DNA of 64,000 nucleotides, taken from assembly GCF_002160525.1 (NCBI RefSeq), contig NZ_NFKT01000003.1, positions 62,001 through 126,000 on the forward strand, given 5' to 3'. This DNA comes from Lachnoclostridium sp. An169. Lineage in GTDB: Bacteria > Bacillota > Clostridia > Lachnospirales > Lachnospiraceae. The position numbers were made by a program, and so were the translations under genes. The notes beneath the pieces are model-generated. The model was not told the origin of the DNA and searched no databases. It saw nothing but the letters and a program-made list of their open reading frames with translations. Below are positions 9,499 through 17,957 of this stretch, in pieces. Each line of letters starts with the position of its first letter. The stretch's first letter is position 1.

Positions 9499-10620
9499 GT
9501 GAAAAAAAAGCAAAGAAAAGAGCAGAAAAAACGGCAGGAGACGGCTGCAGTGGAGGATCTTCTGACAGGGAAGGCCCTGCTTGCAAGTTTTTCCTGTCTG
9601 CTCCGTGAGGTCTGGCAGGGAGAAGAGCCCCTGGCGGCGCGTCTAACAGAACGTCTTACGGAATATGAAGGCGGAAAAGACCGGGAGAAGACGGCGAGGA
9701 AGGTGCGCAACTGGATGCACGACCGCAATCTTCCGAAAAACAGGGAGGAGGTCTTCCGGATCTGTTTTGCCCTGGAACTGGATGAAGAGCGGGCGGAGCA
9801 GGTCCTCGGCATGACTGAGGAGAGCGGGATCCATTACCGCGACCCGGGCGAACTCATCTATGCATTCTGCCTGCGTAAAAGAGTCGGTTACGTTCAGGCA
9901 GTCAGGATGAAGGAACAGCTTTGCGGAGAGATTTTCCCCGGGGGCATTCCCTGTGAAGAGATTTCCGGACCGGACGCCCGGTCTTTTCAGTTTTTGAATC
10001 TTACCGGATATGTAAGACAGAGGTTTCAGCGGGTTACGACGGAAGAGGAGCTGAGGCGGTTTCTGGAGTCGTCCCGGGAACGGTTCGGCCGTTATCACAA
10101 TACGGCTTACCGGAAATTCCGCCGGATGCTGGACTGCCTGATCCGTCCGGAAAGCTCCGAGGGCGGTCTGCCGGAAGACCAGAGTTACAGCATACGTAAA
10201 GCGGTAGAAGAGTATCTCCGCATGGGAATCCCCTACGAGAGACGTCTTGGCGGTTATACGCGGGTTCAGCGGGAGATCAAGCAGCACTGGCCGTCGGCAA
10301 AATCGATCTATGAGATGTGCGCCCGGAAGACAGACGTGGACAGAAAGACTCTCCTCCTCTTATATCTTGCCACAGAGGGAGAAAATGAGCTGCAGACGGA
10401 AGAGACCAGACCGGTGGAGGAGCATCACCGGAGAATGGATATGATGCTTTCCGAATGCGGGATGCCCCTGCTCAATGCACACTGTCCTTTTGATTATCTT
10501 GTGCTTCAGGCGGTCAGCGGGGAGGATGAGGACGACTTTATCGGTCTTAAGATGGAACGGATGATCCGGAAAATATTTGCCGGCAGAGAAGCAGAAATAT
10601 GTCCGGCTACGGAAGAATGA
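9499..10620 (+). CDS. Protein of unknown function upstream of the kinase, possible HTH-like segment
   Basis: A 373-residue soluble protein with a very basic N-terminus (MKKKQRKEQKKRQE). It starts at GTG with a strong GGGAGGGAG site 8 bases upstream. I do not recognise a family. Residues about 70-105 (NREEVFRICFALELDEERA) resemble the helix pattern of Xre-like regulators, where choice of a rare start helix is followed by an age-of-repressor style motif, but a full helix-turn-helix cannot be confirmed. It precedes the Ser/Thr-kinase-like gene by 147 bases in the same direction and is likely co-transcribed, so it may be a cytoplasmic partner or substrate of that kinase. Confidence 0.7.
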   Translation: MKKKQRKEQKKRQETAAVEDLLTGKALLASFSCLLREVWQGEEPLAARLTERLTEYEGGKDREKTARKVRNWMHDRNLPKNREEVFRICFALELDEERAEQVLGMTEESGIHYRDPGELIYAFCLRKRVGYVQAVRMKEQLCGEIFPGGIPCEEISGPDARSFQFLNLTGYVRQRFQRVTTEEELRRFLESSRERFGRYHNTAYRKFRRMLDCLIRPESSEGGLPEDQSYSIRKAVEEYLRMGIPYERRLGGYTRVQREIKQHWPSAKSIYEMCARKTDVDRKTLLLLYLATEGENELQTEETRPVEEHHRRMDMMLSECGMPLLNAHCPFDYLVLQAVSGEDEDDFIGLKMERMIRKIFAGREAEICPATEE

Positions 10621-10624
10621 GAGA

Positions 10625-10750
10625 AGCGCGGAAAACACCGGGAAAAATGCGGACGGAAAAGCGCGGATGTAAAAGTGTGGACGGAAAGACGCGGACAGAA
10701 AAGTGCGGACAGAAAAGTGCAGACAGAAAAGCGCGGACAGAGGAGAACGA
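10625..10750 (+). repeat. Degenerate 12-bp tandem repeats between two operon genes
   Basis: About nine imperfect copies of a unit close to GCGGACAGAAAA fill the gap between the unknown gene and the kinase gene. Variants include GCGGACGGAAAA, GTGGACGGAAAG and GCAGACAGAAAA. A short frame runs through it (10599-10781) but reads only as repeats of charged residues, so I treat it as non-coding. Confidence 0.7.
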
Positions 10751-10767
10751 GCGGAGGATGAGAAGGA

Positions 10768-12801
10768 ATGAAAAGGGATGACATGGATAACAGGACCGGA
10801 CTTCCGGAAGGGTATCGGATCTCCCACGGAGGAAGAAATTATACCATCAGAAGATATGTGAGCGCAGGCGGCAATTCCATTGTGTATCAGGCGTGGTACC
10901 AGGACAGTCTGATGCCCGAGAAGACCCATCAGGTTCTGGTCAAAGAGCTTTATCCCTATGACCCCATGGGCCGGATCACGCGGCGGGAGGATATGTGTCT
11001 GGAGATCAGGAATGGCGCGGAAAAACTTTACAGCGACCACAAGAAGAGTTATCTTCTGGGAAACCGGGTACATCTTACGCTTGCCCAGGAGGGGCGGGGA
11101 GGAATCGCGGAGAATCTGGATTCTTTTGAGGAGAACGGGACAGTCTATACGGTTCTGACCGCCAGAAAAGGAAAGGTGCTTGCGGAAATGCTGGAGGAGA
11201 AGCAGTATTTCCCAACATTGGAGGATACGGTGGCCTGTATCCGCGGTCTTCTGAATATCCTGGAACTCTTTCACGAACACCGGCTGCTCCATCTGGATGT
11301 GAGCCCGGATAATATTTTTATGCTGGAGCCCCGGGAGAAGGGCGCTTTTCCCACGGAACTGCTGCTGCTTGACTTCAACAGCGTCTATTCCATGGATGAC
11401 CGGACCACGTATCTTGGTGATTACTATCCGGGCAAGCCGGGATATATGGCCCCGGAGGCTGTTCTGTCCAGAACGGAGGAACTTGGAGCCTGGACAGATC
11501 TTTATTCTGCGGCAGCGGTCTGGTATACCCTGCTCTGTGACGGGATGGTTCCGGAGGATATGGAGATTACCGGCGAAGAGGAACTGGTTTCCCCTTATTC
11601 CCGTCTCCTGCTCCATGAAAAAGAAGTGGCGGCGGAACAGGTAAACCGGATCCTGCGCCGGGGACTGCGGACGATGCCCACAGACAGATATTCTTCTACT
11701 GCAGAGATGCTGGAGGATATTCAGGAGCTGAGCGATATCCTGACCGGGGCAGTGAGAATCCCTGTTTCCCGGATTGCAGTTCCGGGAGCAGAAAACGGAA
11801 TCGGCGAAGGTTCGGGGAATGGTGGAAGCGCCGGAACGAGAAAAGACGGAATGAAAAACGCCGGAATGAAAAAAGCGGGAAGGCTCTGGTGTGCACGTCC
11901 TCTGCGGGCAGGAGCGTGGACGGCGGGGGTGCTCCTCCTTGTAAGCGCCGCTTTCCTGGGCGGGAGGATGAGTCTTACGGCAGACAATACCGGCGGAGAA
12001 AACACCGGGGCAGAAAGCATCGAGCCGGTGACAACAGAGAATACAGTGCTCGATCTCTATCAGTTTCCCCTTGAAACGGATGATTCGGTGGTCCTCACCC
12101 AACAGGATGTCCGATATCCTCTGGTGGACAACCGCATGGATGTGCAGGTGCAGACGTCCACGGCGGTCCGCATTATGCTGAAAGATTACAGCCACATCCG
12201 GGATACCACGGAAGTGATCGATACGTATTCCCTGTTTACCTTTTACACAGGAGAAGGGGACAAACGGGGATGGCAGAACGCGGATCTGACTTATGACTTT
12301 TTCTATACGGAGGACAACACGCTCCACATGGAGCTTCCCTTTCAGGATCCGAACCATTTCAATCTGGACTATGTAGGGGTGATCTTCCAGAACTTCAATT
12401 ATGACGAAAGTGAACTGATCCTGGATATTACCCGATGTACGCTCATCGACGGAGAGGGAAATGAATATGAGATGACAGAGCTTCTGGGAAGCCATCTGCT
12501 CTTTTTCGACGAGGAGCGCTGGCAGCAGAATATGATCACCACAGAGAACCGGGAGTATGTGGAAACCTTTGACGACATCCGGGGCGGCAGACTGATCGTG
12601 GACGCCCAGGTGTGTTATCTGGAGCCGGTCCTGGAAGTGGCCTGGACCAGTGACAAGCCGGAGATCGCCACGGTGGACGAGCGGGGAAGAGTGAAGGGGC
12701 TGAGCCAGGGGACTGCGACGCTGACAGCCACCGTGCGGGATAAGAATACCGGAGAGGAGCGGAGCACCCAGATGATCGTAAATGTGATCTCCAAGCTATA
12801 A
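10768..12801 (+). CDS. Membrane Ser/Thr protein kinase-like protein with C-terminal Big-2 domain
   Basis: The N-terminal domain (about residues 18-300) is a Hanks-type kinase: VKELYP supplies Lys59, the catalytic loop reads HLDVSPDN with Asp177 and Asn182, and the metal-binding motif is DFN (Asp202) rather than DFG. HLD instead of HRD plus DFN make it an unusual, possibly low-activity kinase. A Gly/Ser/Lys-rich repeat linker (about 345-375) leads to one transmembrane helix (about 383-401), an outer domain of unknown type, and a bacterial Ig-like (Big-2) domain (about 600-670, ending ATLTATV). The kinase is therefore inside and the sensor outside. An ATG at 10783 is an alternative start. Confidence 0.85.
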   Translation: MKRDDMDNRTGLPEGYRISHGGRNYTIRRYVSAGGNSIVYQAWYQDSLMPEKTHQVLVKELYPYDPMGRITRREDMCLEIRNGAEKLYSDHKKSYLLGNRVHLTLAQEGRGGIAENLDSFEENGTVYTVLTARKGKVLAEMLEEKQYFPTLEDTVACIRGLLNILELFHEHRLLHLDVSPDNIFMLEPREKGAFPTELLLLDFNSVYSMDDRTTYLGDYYPGKPGYMAPEAVLSRTEELGAWTDLYSAAAVWYTLLCDGMVPEDMEITGEEELVSPYSRLLLHEKEVAAEQVNRILRRGLRTMPTDRYSSTAEMLEDIQELSDILTGAVRIPVSRIAVPGAENGIGEGSGNGGSAGTRKDGMKNAGMKKAGRLWCARPLRAGAWTAGVLLLVSAAFLGGRMSLTADNTGGENTGAESIEPVTTENTVLDLYQFPLETDDSVVLTQQDVRYPLVDNRMDVQVQTSTAVRIMLKDYSHIRDTTEVIDTYSLFTFYTGEGDKRGWQNADLTYDFFYTEDNTLHMELPFQDPNHFNLDYVGVIFQNFNYDESELILDITRCTLIDGEGNEYEMTELLGSHLLFFDEERWQQNMITTENREYVETFDDIRGGRLIVDAQVCYLEPVLEVAWTSDKPEIATVDERGRVKGLSQGTATLTATVRDKNTGEERSTQMIVNVISKL

Positions 12802-12815
12802 ACAGGATGCGGTGT

Positions 12816-12886
12816 CCCGTGTATGCAGTGTTCCATGTATGCGATGCTCCAGGTATACGATGCTTCAGGTATGTGATGTTGTTCCC
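12816..12886 (+). repeat. Four imperfect 16-bp tandem repeats
   Basis: Units related to ATGTATGCGATGCTCC occur four times in a row (for example AGGTATACGATGCTTC) just after the kinase stop. They encode nothing evident; function is unknown. Confidence 0.65.
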
Positions 12887-12932
12887 TGAGGCGGCCCCGG
12901 AACGGGCGTCTGTGCACGGGGGCGGAAAAAAG

Positions 12933-12961
12933 TTGCAAATTTGAAAAAATGAATATGTTAT
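12933..12961 (+). promoter_or_regulatory. Candidate promoter of the surface-protein gene
   Basis: TTGCAA (12933-12938), 17-base A-rich spacer and TGTTAT (12956-12961), 70 bases upstream of the ATG at 13032. Confidence 0.5.
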
Positions 12962-13031
12962 CCTTGCCGTATAACCTGCGGCAGGAAAATTCTGCGCTGC
13001 CGCGGAAAGGAAAGGTGGAAAGTAAAAAAGA

Positions 13032-14930
13032 ATGAGAAACAGAAAAATGAAAACCGCGGCACTTATTCTTGCGTCAGCCCTGGCGGTAGTTCCGTGTTTT
13101 GGCGCAATGGCTGCAGAAACTGATGAAAATACGGTGACAGATTCTGCGATTGTGCAGGCTGACACAGCAGCACAGGCGGAGCCGGCAACAGTGCAGGCTG
13201 ACACAGCAGCACAGGCGGAGCCGGCAACAGTTCAGGCTGACACAGCAGCACAGGCGGAGCCGGCAACAGTTCAGGCTGACACAGCTGCGGCACAGTCAGA
13301 AGTTACAGGGGCGCTTGTCGGACTCCGTTATGACGGCGGGCAGCTTTATGAAAATGAGCTGATCGATATGATCAGAAACGCGGACGGTGATGTGAAGATT
13401 CAGATGATGCAGTCCGGGCTCAGCATTCCGGCGAGTGCGCTGAATCAGGCGAGGGAGCAGGAAAAAAAGCTGATCATCGAGATCTTTCAGCCGGGAAACG
13501 ACGCTGCCATGTTTAACAGCAGATGGGTCTATGATCCGTCAACCGTATACTGGACTCCGGATCTGGAGTCATATCCCCTCGGCGTTGCGGTAGATCCGGA
13601 TGCGCCGTACCATTCCTCTCATCCGGATGCGGCTTCAAATCCCATCAGCGATGTGATAAGAGGAGTGTCGGGAGAAGCAGTGGAATGGTCGGTTTACAGT
13701 GTCCCCACCGCAGAGGGCGAGGACGGCCAGGCAGGCTATACGATCCCCGGCTTTTACGTAGAGATCGCGCACTGGGGTGAATTTGACGGGATGGAGGAGA
13801 TGCCGCTTTATACGTATGACGAAGAGAACGGCAGCCTGTTTAGAAGCAGTAGATATGCTGTCCGCGGCGACAACGCGGTGGTATCGGACTCCATTGTCTG
13901 GCACACAGTCCGGATCAATAATCCGGCATGGGGCACGAATTATGCAGTGTTAAGCGATGAACACAATTTCCTCCCGGTCGAGGAGATCGAAGCACAGATT
14001 GCAGACGACAGCGTCCCTGCTGTGGATGTCCAGATGGGGGCATGCTATCTTGACAACCAGTATGTAGCTCCCGCCGGGATGCTGGACAAGCTTAAGGACA
14101 GCGGAAAGACACTTTCCCTGACCTCCCCGGGCGTAGAATCGCAGCCTACATATTCCTGGCACTTTGACGGATCACAGATCACCGATACTGCGGACGTTGA
14201 TCTGCATATACAGTTCTATTATTCTCCCGGGGAAGAGGCGATTGAAGGGGTCACGATGCCCCAGGGATTCCGCACGATACTGCTTGATTTCGCCCACAGC
14301 GGACTGGTGCCTGCGGGAACGTCTGTCAGTCTGACCACATCAGAAGATATGCAGAGCGGCTGGCTCTATTATGTAAATCAGGAGAACGGAACGTTCGAGT
14401 ATGTCGGCAGAACTTCATGGGAAAGAGAAAATGAATCTTTCGGGACGCTTACCATATCCGGCATGACGCACTGTTCCTATTATCTTGTGACAGCCCAGGA
14501 GCTGACCGGGGATAATGTTGTCATACCGGAAGACCCGACTGATCCGGAAGAACCAACCGATCCGTCAGACCCGACCACACCAACCGATCCGGTGGATCCG
14601 TCAAATCCGTCAGATCCATCCGAACCGGAGAATCCGACCGATCCGGTAAAACCGTCAGAACCAACCGATCCGGCAGACCCGACAGACCCGTCAGATTCCG
14701 ATAATCCGGCAGATCCGGAGAACCCGGACAGCACGGAAAATAAGGATGATACGAAGAATCCGGATGATACGAAGAATCCGGATGATACGAAAAAGCCGGC
14801 TGATGAAAAACCGCAGACCGGTGGGGCTGTGAAGACAGGGGATTCCGCCCCGCTGTTTCCGGCGGCAGCAGCCGCAGCAGTTTCCATGGCGGCAGTGCTC
14901 GTGGTGCTGAAAAAGAAGGTGGCACGATAA
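13032..14930 (+). CDS. Repeat-containing cell-surface protein with C-terminal wall/membrane anchor
   Basis: A 632-residue exported protein. Residues 1-29 form a signal peptide (basic MRNRKMK, hydrophobic core, cleavage near AMAAE). Three and a half copies of a 13-residue unit (VQADTAAQAEPAT) follow, then a roughly 400-residue beta-rich region of unknown family, then a long Pro/Asp/Thr linker (about 497-598) built from DPTDP-type repeats. The C-terminus has a sorting-like tail: PQTGG and KTGD motifs, a hydrophobic Ala/Val helix and KKK. PQTG is a plausible but non-canonical sortase motif, so wall attachment is inferred. It probably has its own promoter and terminator. Confidence 0.82.
   Translation: MRNRKMKTAALILASALAVVPCFGAMAAETDENTVTDSAIVQADTAAQAEPATVQADTAAQAEPATVQADTAAQAEPATVQADTAAAQSEVTGALVGLRYDGGQLYENELIDMIRNADGDVKIQMMQSGLSIPASALNQAREQEKKLIIEIFQPGNDAAMFNSRWVYDPSTVYWTPDLESYPLGVAVDPDAPYHSSHPDAASNPISDVIRGVSGEAVEWSVYSVPTAEGEDGQAGYTIPGFYVEIAHWGEFDGMEEMPLYTYDEENGSLFRSSRYAVRGDNAVVSDSIVWHTVRINNPAWGTNYAVLSDEHNFLPVEEIEAQIADDSVPAVDVQMGACYLDNQYVAPAGMLDKLKDSGKTLSLTSPGVESQPTYSWHFDGSQITDTADVDLHIQFYYSPGEEAIEGVTMPQGFRTILLDFAHSGLVPAGTSVSLTTSEDMQSGWLYYVNQENGTFEYVGRTSWERENESFGTLTISGMTHCSYYLVTAQELTGDNVVIPEDPTDPEEPTDPSDPTTPTDPVDPSNPSDPSEPENPTDPVKPSEPTDPADPTDPSDSDNPADPENPDSTENKDDTKNPDDTKNPDDTKKPADEKPQTGGAVKTGDSAPLFPAAAAAAVSMAAVLVVLKKKVAR
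13152..13295 (+). repeat. 39-bp tandem repeats inside the surface-protein gene
   Basis: Near-identical 39-bp units at 13152-13190, 13191-13229 and 13230-13268, then a partial copy. Only one base differs among the full copies, which suggests recent expansion; the unit length keeps the frame. Confidence 0.9.
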
Positions 14931-14980
14931 GAAAGCCGGGGAAATGGCAGAATTTTGAAAATATATTGCAAAGCTTTTGC

Positions 14981-15026
14981 GCGGAGCGCACTCTGAGAAA
15001 TATCAGGCGGAGTGTGCTCCGCTTTT
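14981..15026 (+). terminator. Rho-independent terminator after the surface-protein gene
   Basis: The arm at 14981-14995 pairs with 15007-15022 and is followed by TTTT. The 5' arm and loop start closely resemble those of the terminator at 8466. Confidence 0.8.
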
Positions 15027-15076
15027 GATGCGTATGGCGGTGCACGTAAAGTCAGCAGGAATATCTGGCTATGTTA

Positions 15077-15105
15077 TTGACATCTAACAAAAGTAAGTCT
15101 ATATT
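15077..15105 (+). promoter_or_regulatory. Sigma-A promoter of the HMA membrane protein gene, conserved spacer
   Basis: TTGACA (15077-15082), 17-base spacer and TATATT (15100-15105). The spacer holds CTAACAAAAGTAAG, matching 12 of 14 bases with the spacer of the promoter at 9383. Confidence 0.75.
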
Positions 15106-15166
15106 AACAGTAGGGAAATAAAAGTGCAGACAGCACTGTCTGATAAGAGAAGGACGGAGGGATTTT

Positions 15167-15526
15167 ATGGCTGACGGGATCATTGTTCTGGTCATAGTAG
15201 TGATACTTATTTTCGCACTGAAAGGCTCGATCAAGCATTTTAAGGGGGAGGGCGCCTGCTGCGGAGGCGGCTCCGGCACGGTGAAGAAAAAAAGAAAGAA
15301 ACTGAGCGGTCCGGCTGTGGAAAAACACATCATAGAAATATCCGGGATGCACTGCCAGAACTGCGCGAACAGTGTGGCAAACGCCCTGAATGAGATCGAC
15401 GGAGCTGCTGCGAAGGTGGATTTGAAAGCCGGTACAGCCGTGGTGTCCTGCGACCGCCCGGTGGACGACGCTGATCTGAAATATGCGGTAGAGCATGCCG
15501 GTTATCATGTGGTCGGTATCCGGTAA
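15167..15526 (+). CDS. Membrane protein with Cys-rich linker and heavy-metal-associated (HMA) domain
   Basis: A 119-residue protein with one N-terminal transmembrane helix (residues 4-19), a short cytoplasmic linker with adjacent cysteines (ACCGGG, Cys31-Cys32) and Lys-rich stretch, then a ferredoxin-like HMA domain (about 52-119) with the metal site MHCQNC (Cys63, Cys66). The N-terminal part resembles small FeoB-associated Cys-rich membrane proteins, the C-terminal part copper-chaperone domains. It probably binds a soft metal such as Cu(I) at the membrane. It is a single-gene unit with promoter and terminator, and is not next to the copper genes at 46-49 kb. Confidence 0.82.
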   Translation: MADGIIVLVIVVILIFALKGSIKHFKGEGACCGGGSGTVKKKRKKLSGPAVEKHIIEISGMHCQNCANSVANALNEIDGAAAKVDLKAGTAVVSCDRPVDDADLKYAVEHAGYHVVGIR

Positions 15527-15564
15527 TAAGCGGGGAAGTTCAGAATCAAAGAAACAATTAGAGT

Positions 15565-15597
15565 GCGCTCAGCCGGGAAAACGGCTGAGCGCTTTTG
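15565..15597 (+). terminator. Rho-independent terminator of the HMA gene
   Basis: A perfect 11-bp GC-rich stem (15565-15575 with 15582-15592), GGAAAA loop, then TTTT. Confidence 0.9.
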
Positions 15598-15760
15598 TGC
15601 GGATTTATTTCGGCGGATGGCGAGGTGCACAGGCGGAACTATTGCAAAAATATGGGAATGTGCTAAAATTGCTATGGACTTTATCAGCGGCTGCGACAGA
15701 GTATGAGAAGGTGCACAGGGATGCAGCCTCTGACATACATACAGATGGAGGGGAATACAA

Positions 15761-17125
15761 TTGAAAAGAAATAAATACGAAATCGATATGTGCAATGGCT
15801 CGATCATGGACAAACTGATCTCGTTCTCGCTTCCGCTGATGCTCTCAAGTATCCTGCAGCTGATGTTCAACGCGGTGGATATCATTGTAATCGGGCGGTT
15901 TTCCACTAGCCAGGCGCTTGCGGCAGTGGGCTCCACTACTGCGCTGATCAGCATATTCACCAATCTGTTCATCGGGATTTCCATGGGAGCAAACGTGCTG
16001 GCGGCGAGATATTATGCTGCGGGCCAGGAAAAGGAGATGTCCGAATCGGTACATACCGCCATTACTCTGGCGCTGATCAGCGGCGTGGTTATGGTATTTG
16101 TGGGAGCGGGAGCATCCAGATTTGCACTGGAACTGATGGCTACTCCTGATGATGTGATCGATCTTTCCGTGCTTTACATGAGGATTTATTTCTGCGGAAT
16201 GCCGTTTTTCATGCTGTACAACTATGGCGCCGCTGTTTTAAGGGCAGTAGGCGACACGAAGAGACCTCTGGTGTTCCTTATTGTGGCAGGACTTGCCAAT
16301 GTGGTGCTGGATTTGCTTTTTGTGGTTGTCATTCCCTGGGGCGTGGCAGGCGTTGCCATCGGTACGGTGGCGTCCCAGTGCGTTTCCGGTATTCTGGTGA
16401 TCCGCTGCCTCTGGAAGACAGAGAGCAGCTATCAGCTCCGCTTTTCAAAGCTGAAGATCCAGTGGATTTATCTGAAACGGATTTTCCAGGTGGGAATACC
16501 GGCGGGCATCCAGAGTACGGTGATCAACTTCTCCAACGCGCTTCTGCAGTCCTCGGTCAATTCCTTCGGATACACCGCCATGGCGGGCTACACAGCGGCA
16601 AATAATATTCTCGGGTTCCTTTATGTCTCAGTCAATGCCGTGACCCAGGCGTGCATGAGCTTTACCAGCCAGAATTACAGTGTGGGCAAACAGAAGAGAA
16701 TGGACCGTGTGTTTCTGGACTGCCTGATCCTCTCGGCGGGAGCTGCGGCTGTGCTGGGCGTGGGAGCCTATATATTCGGCGACCGGATCCTGCAGATCTA
16801 TACGTCGGATGCAGACGTGATCCAGTGCGGGCTGGAGATCCTTTCGATCACGACGGTTCCCTATTTCCTCTGCGGCATCATGGATCTGATCCCGGGCGCC
16901 CTGCGGGGAATGGGTCACTCGGCGGTGCCGATGGTGCTCTCTGTAATCGGAACCGTGGGAACGCGAATCCTCTGGATCTACGTGTTCTTCCCGCAGCACA
17001 GATCCCTGCATTTCCTCTTTATATCCTATCCGGGGTCATGGATCGCTACGATCCTTATGCAGGCGGTATGCTTCTGGTTTGTGCGCAGACAGTGTATCCG
17101 GAACCTGAAAGCAAAGGCAGCGTGA
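15761..17125 (+). CDS. MATE-family multidrug/toxin exporter
   Basis: A 454-residue transporter of the MATE (multi antimicrobial extrusion) family, the usual length, with about 12 hydrophobic helices in two similar halves. The first repeat begins FSLPLMLSSILQLMFNAVD and the IGRF...ALAAVGST segment is typical. It exports organic cations or drugs against a Na+ or H+ gradient; the substrate is unknown. The start is TTG at 15761, supported by GGAGGGG 8 bases upstream. Only 4 bases separate it from the arginase-family gene, so the two are co-expressed. Confidence 0.9.
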   Translation: MKRNKYEIDMCNGSIMDKLISFSLPLMLSSILQLMFNAVDIIVIGRFSTSQALAAVGSTTALISIFTNLFIGISMGANVLAARYYAAGQEKEMSESVHTAITLALISGVVMVFVGAGASRFALELMATPDDVIDLSVLYMRIYFCGMPFFMLYNYGAAVLRAVGDTKRPLVFLIVAGLANVVLDLLFVVVIPWGVAGVAIGTVASQCVSGILVIRCLWKTESSYQLRFSKLKIQWIYLKRIFQVGIPAGIQSTVINFSNALLQSSVNSFGYTAMAGYTAANNILGFLYVSVNAVTQACMSFTSQNYSVGKQKRMDRVFLDCLILSAGAAAVLGVGAYIFGDRILQIYTSDADVIQCGLEILSITTVPYFLCGIMDLIPGALRGMGHSAVPMVLSVIGTVGTRILWIYVFFPQHRSLHFLFISYPGSWIATILMQAVCFWFVRRQCIRNLKAKAA

Positions 17126-17129
17126 AACG

Positions 17130-17945
17130 ATGCAGAATATGATACTTGATTTTTCCCATATTTATCCCGAAGATGTTGAAAAGCAGGCTCCGGGGCTGAA
17201 AAGGATTGACTTAAGTGATATCCCCGGTACGGATATGTACTGTACAAGGGAGGCAGAGGAAGAGATCCGCCGGCGGCTGTCCCCTTACGGCCCCAGGGGG
17301 ATTCACTTCCTGGACAACGGCAATTACCACTATGTCACAAAATTCTTTGCCGGGAAGATCCGGGAGCCTTTTTCCCTTGTGCTTTACGACCATCACAGCG
17401 ACATGCAGAAGCCCCTCTTTCCCGGGATGACAAGCTGCGGAAGCTGGGCGGGAGAACTGCTGCTCCATCACCCGTACCTCAGGCAGATGATCCTCGCCGG
17501 ACCGGAGCGGAAGAGCATGGAGGAACTGCCGGAAGAATTGGAAGAACTGCTGACGGAACCGGGGGAACAGCCGGGAGAACCGGGAAAACAGGCACGAGAA
17601 AAGTTGGTATATATCAGCCGGGAAGAGATCAAGAATAAGGCGATGGACGGGAAGATTTCCCGGATCGATATGACAGTCCCCGTCTATATCTCCATTGACA
17701 AGGACGTCCTCGACCGCAGCGGGGCAAGAACCAACTGGGATCAGGGGGAGATGCCCCTGGCAGTGATGGAAAAACTTCTCCTTGAGGTGTTTGTTCACCA
17801 GCAGGTGATCGGTGTGGATATCTGCGGGGAGTGCAGTCTCCTGGAGCCCCTGCAGGAGCTGATGGAAGATGAGAGGATCAACCGGCTGACAAATGAGCGG
17901 CTCCATCATTTTCTGACGCGGCTTTTCCGGGAGTTTGCGGACTGA
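17130..17945 (+). CDS. Arginase/agmatinase/formiminoglutamase-family metallohydrolase
   Basis: A ureohydrolase-fold protein of 271 residues with the two Mn-binding clusters visible: DHHSD (Asp87, His88, His89, Asp91) and SIDKD (Asp190, Asp192), plus a possible N-terminal ligand His67. The N-terminus is shorter than in true arginases and an insert rich in Glu/Pro/Gly (about 131-157, PGEQPGEPGKQ) is atypical. The reaction should be hydrolysis of a guanidino- or formimino-type C-N bond, but specificity cannot be read from sequence. It is coupled to the MATE exporter upstream, which may export a related amine. Confidence 0.8.
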   Translation: MQNMILDFSHIYPEDVEKQAPGLKRIDLSDIPGTDMYCTREAEEEIRRRLSPYGPRGIHFLDNGNYHYVTKFFAGKIREPFSLVLYDHHSDMQKPLFPGMTSCGSWAGELLLHHPYLRQMILAGPERKSMEELPEELEELLTEPGEQPGEPGKQAREKLVYISREEIKNKAMDGKISRIDMTVPVYISIDKDVLDRSGARTNWDQGEMPLAVMEKLLLEVFVHQQVIGVDICGECSLLEPLQELMEDERINRLTNERLHHFLTRLFREFAD

Positions 17946-17957
17946 AATTTCCGAAAA

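Noticed and set aside
10599..10781. 60-codon frame through the 12-bp repeats
   Set aside because: Overlaps the preceding gene and translates only as repeats of charged residues; more likely an untranslated repeat tract.
10360..12495. 711-codon open frame on the minus strand
   Set aside because: Antisense to the kinase gene, which has clear motifs; no ribosome site and no protein-like composition.
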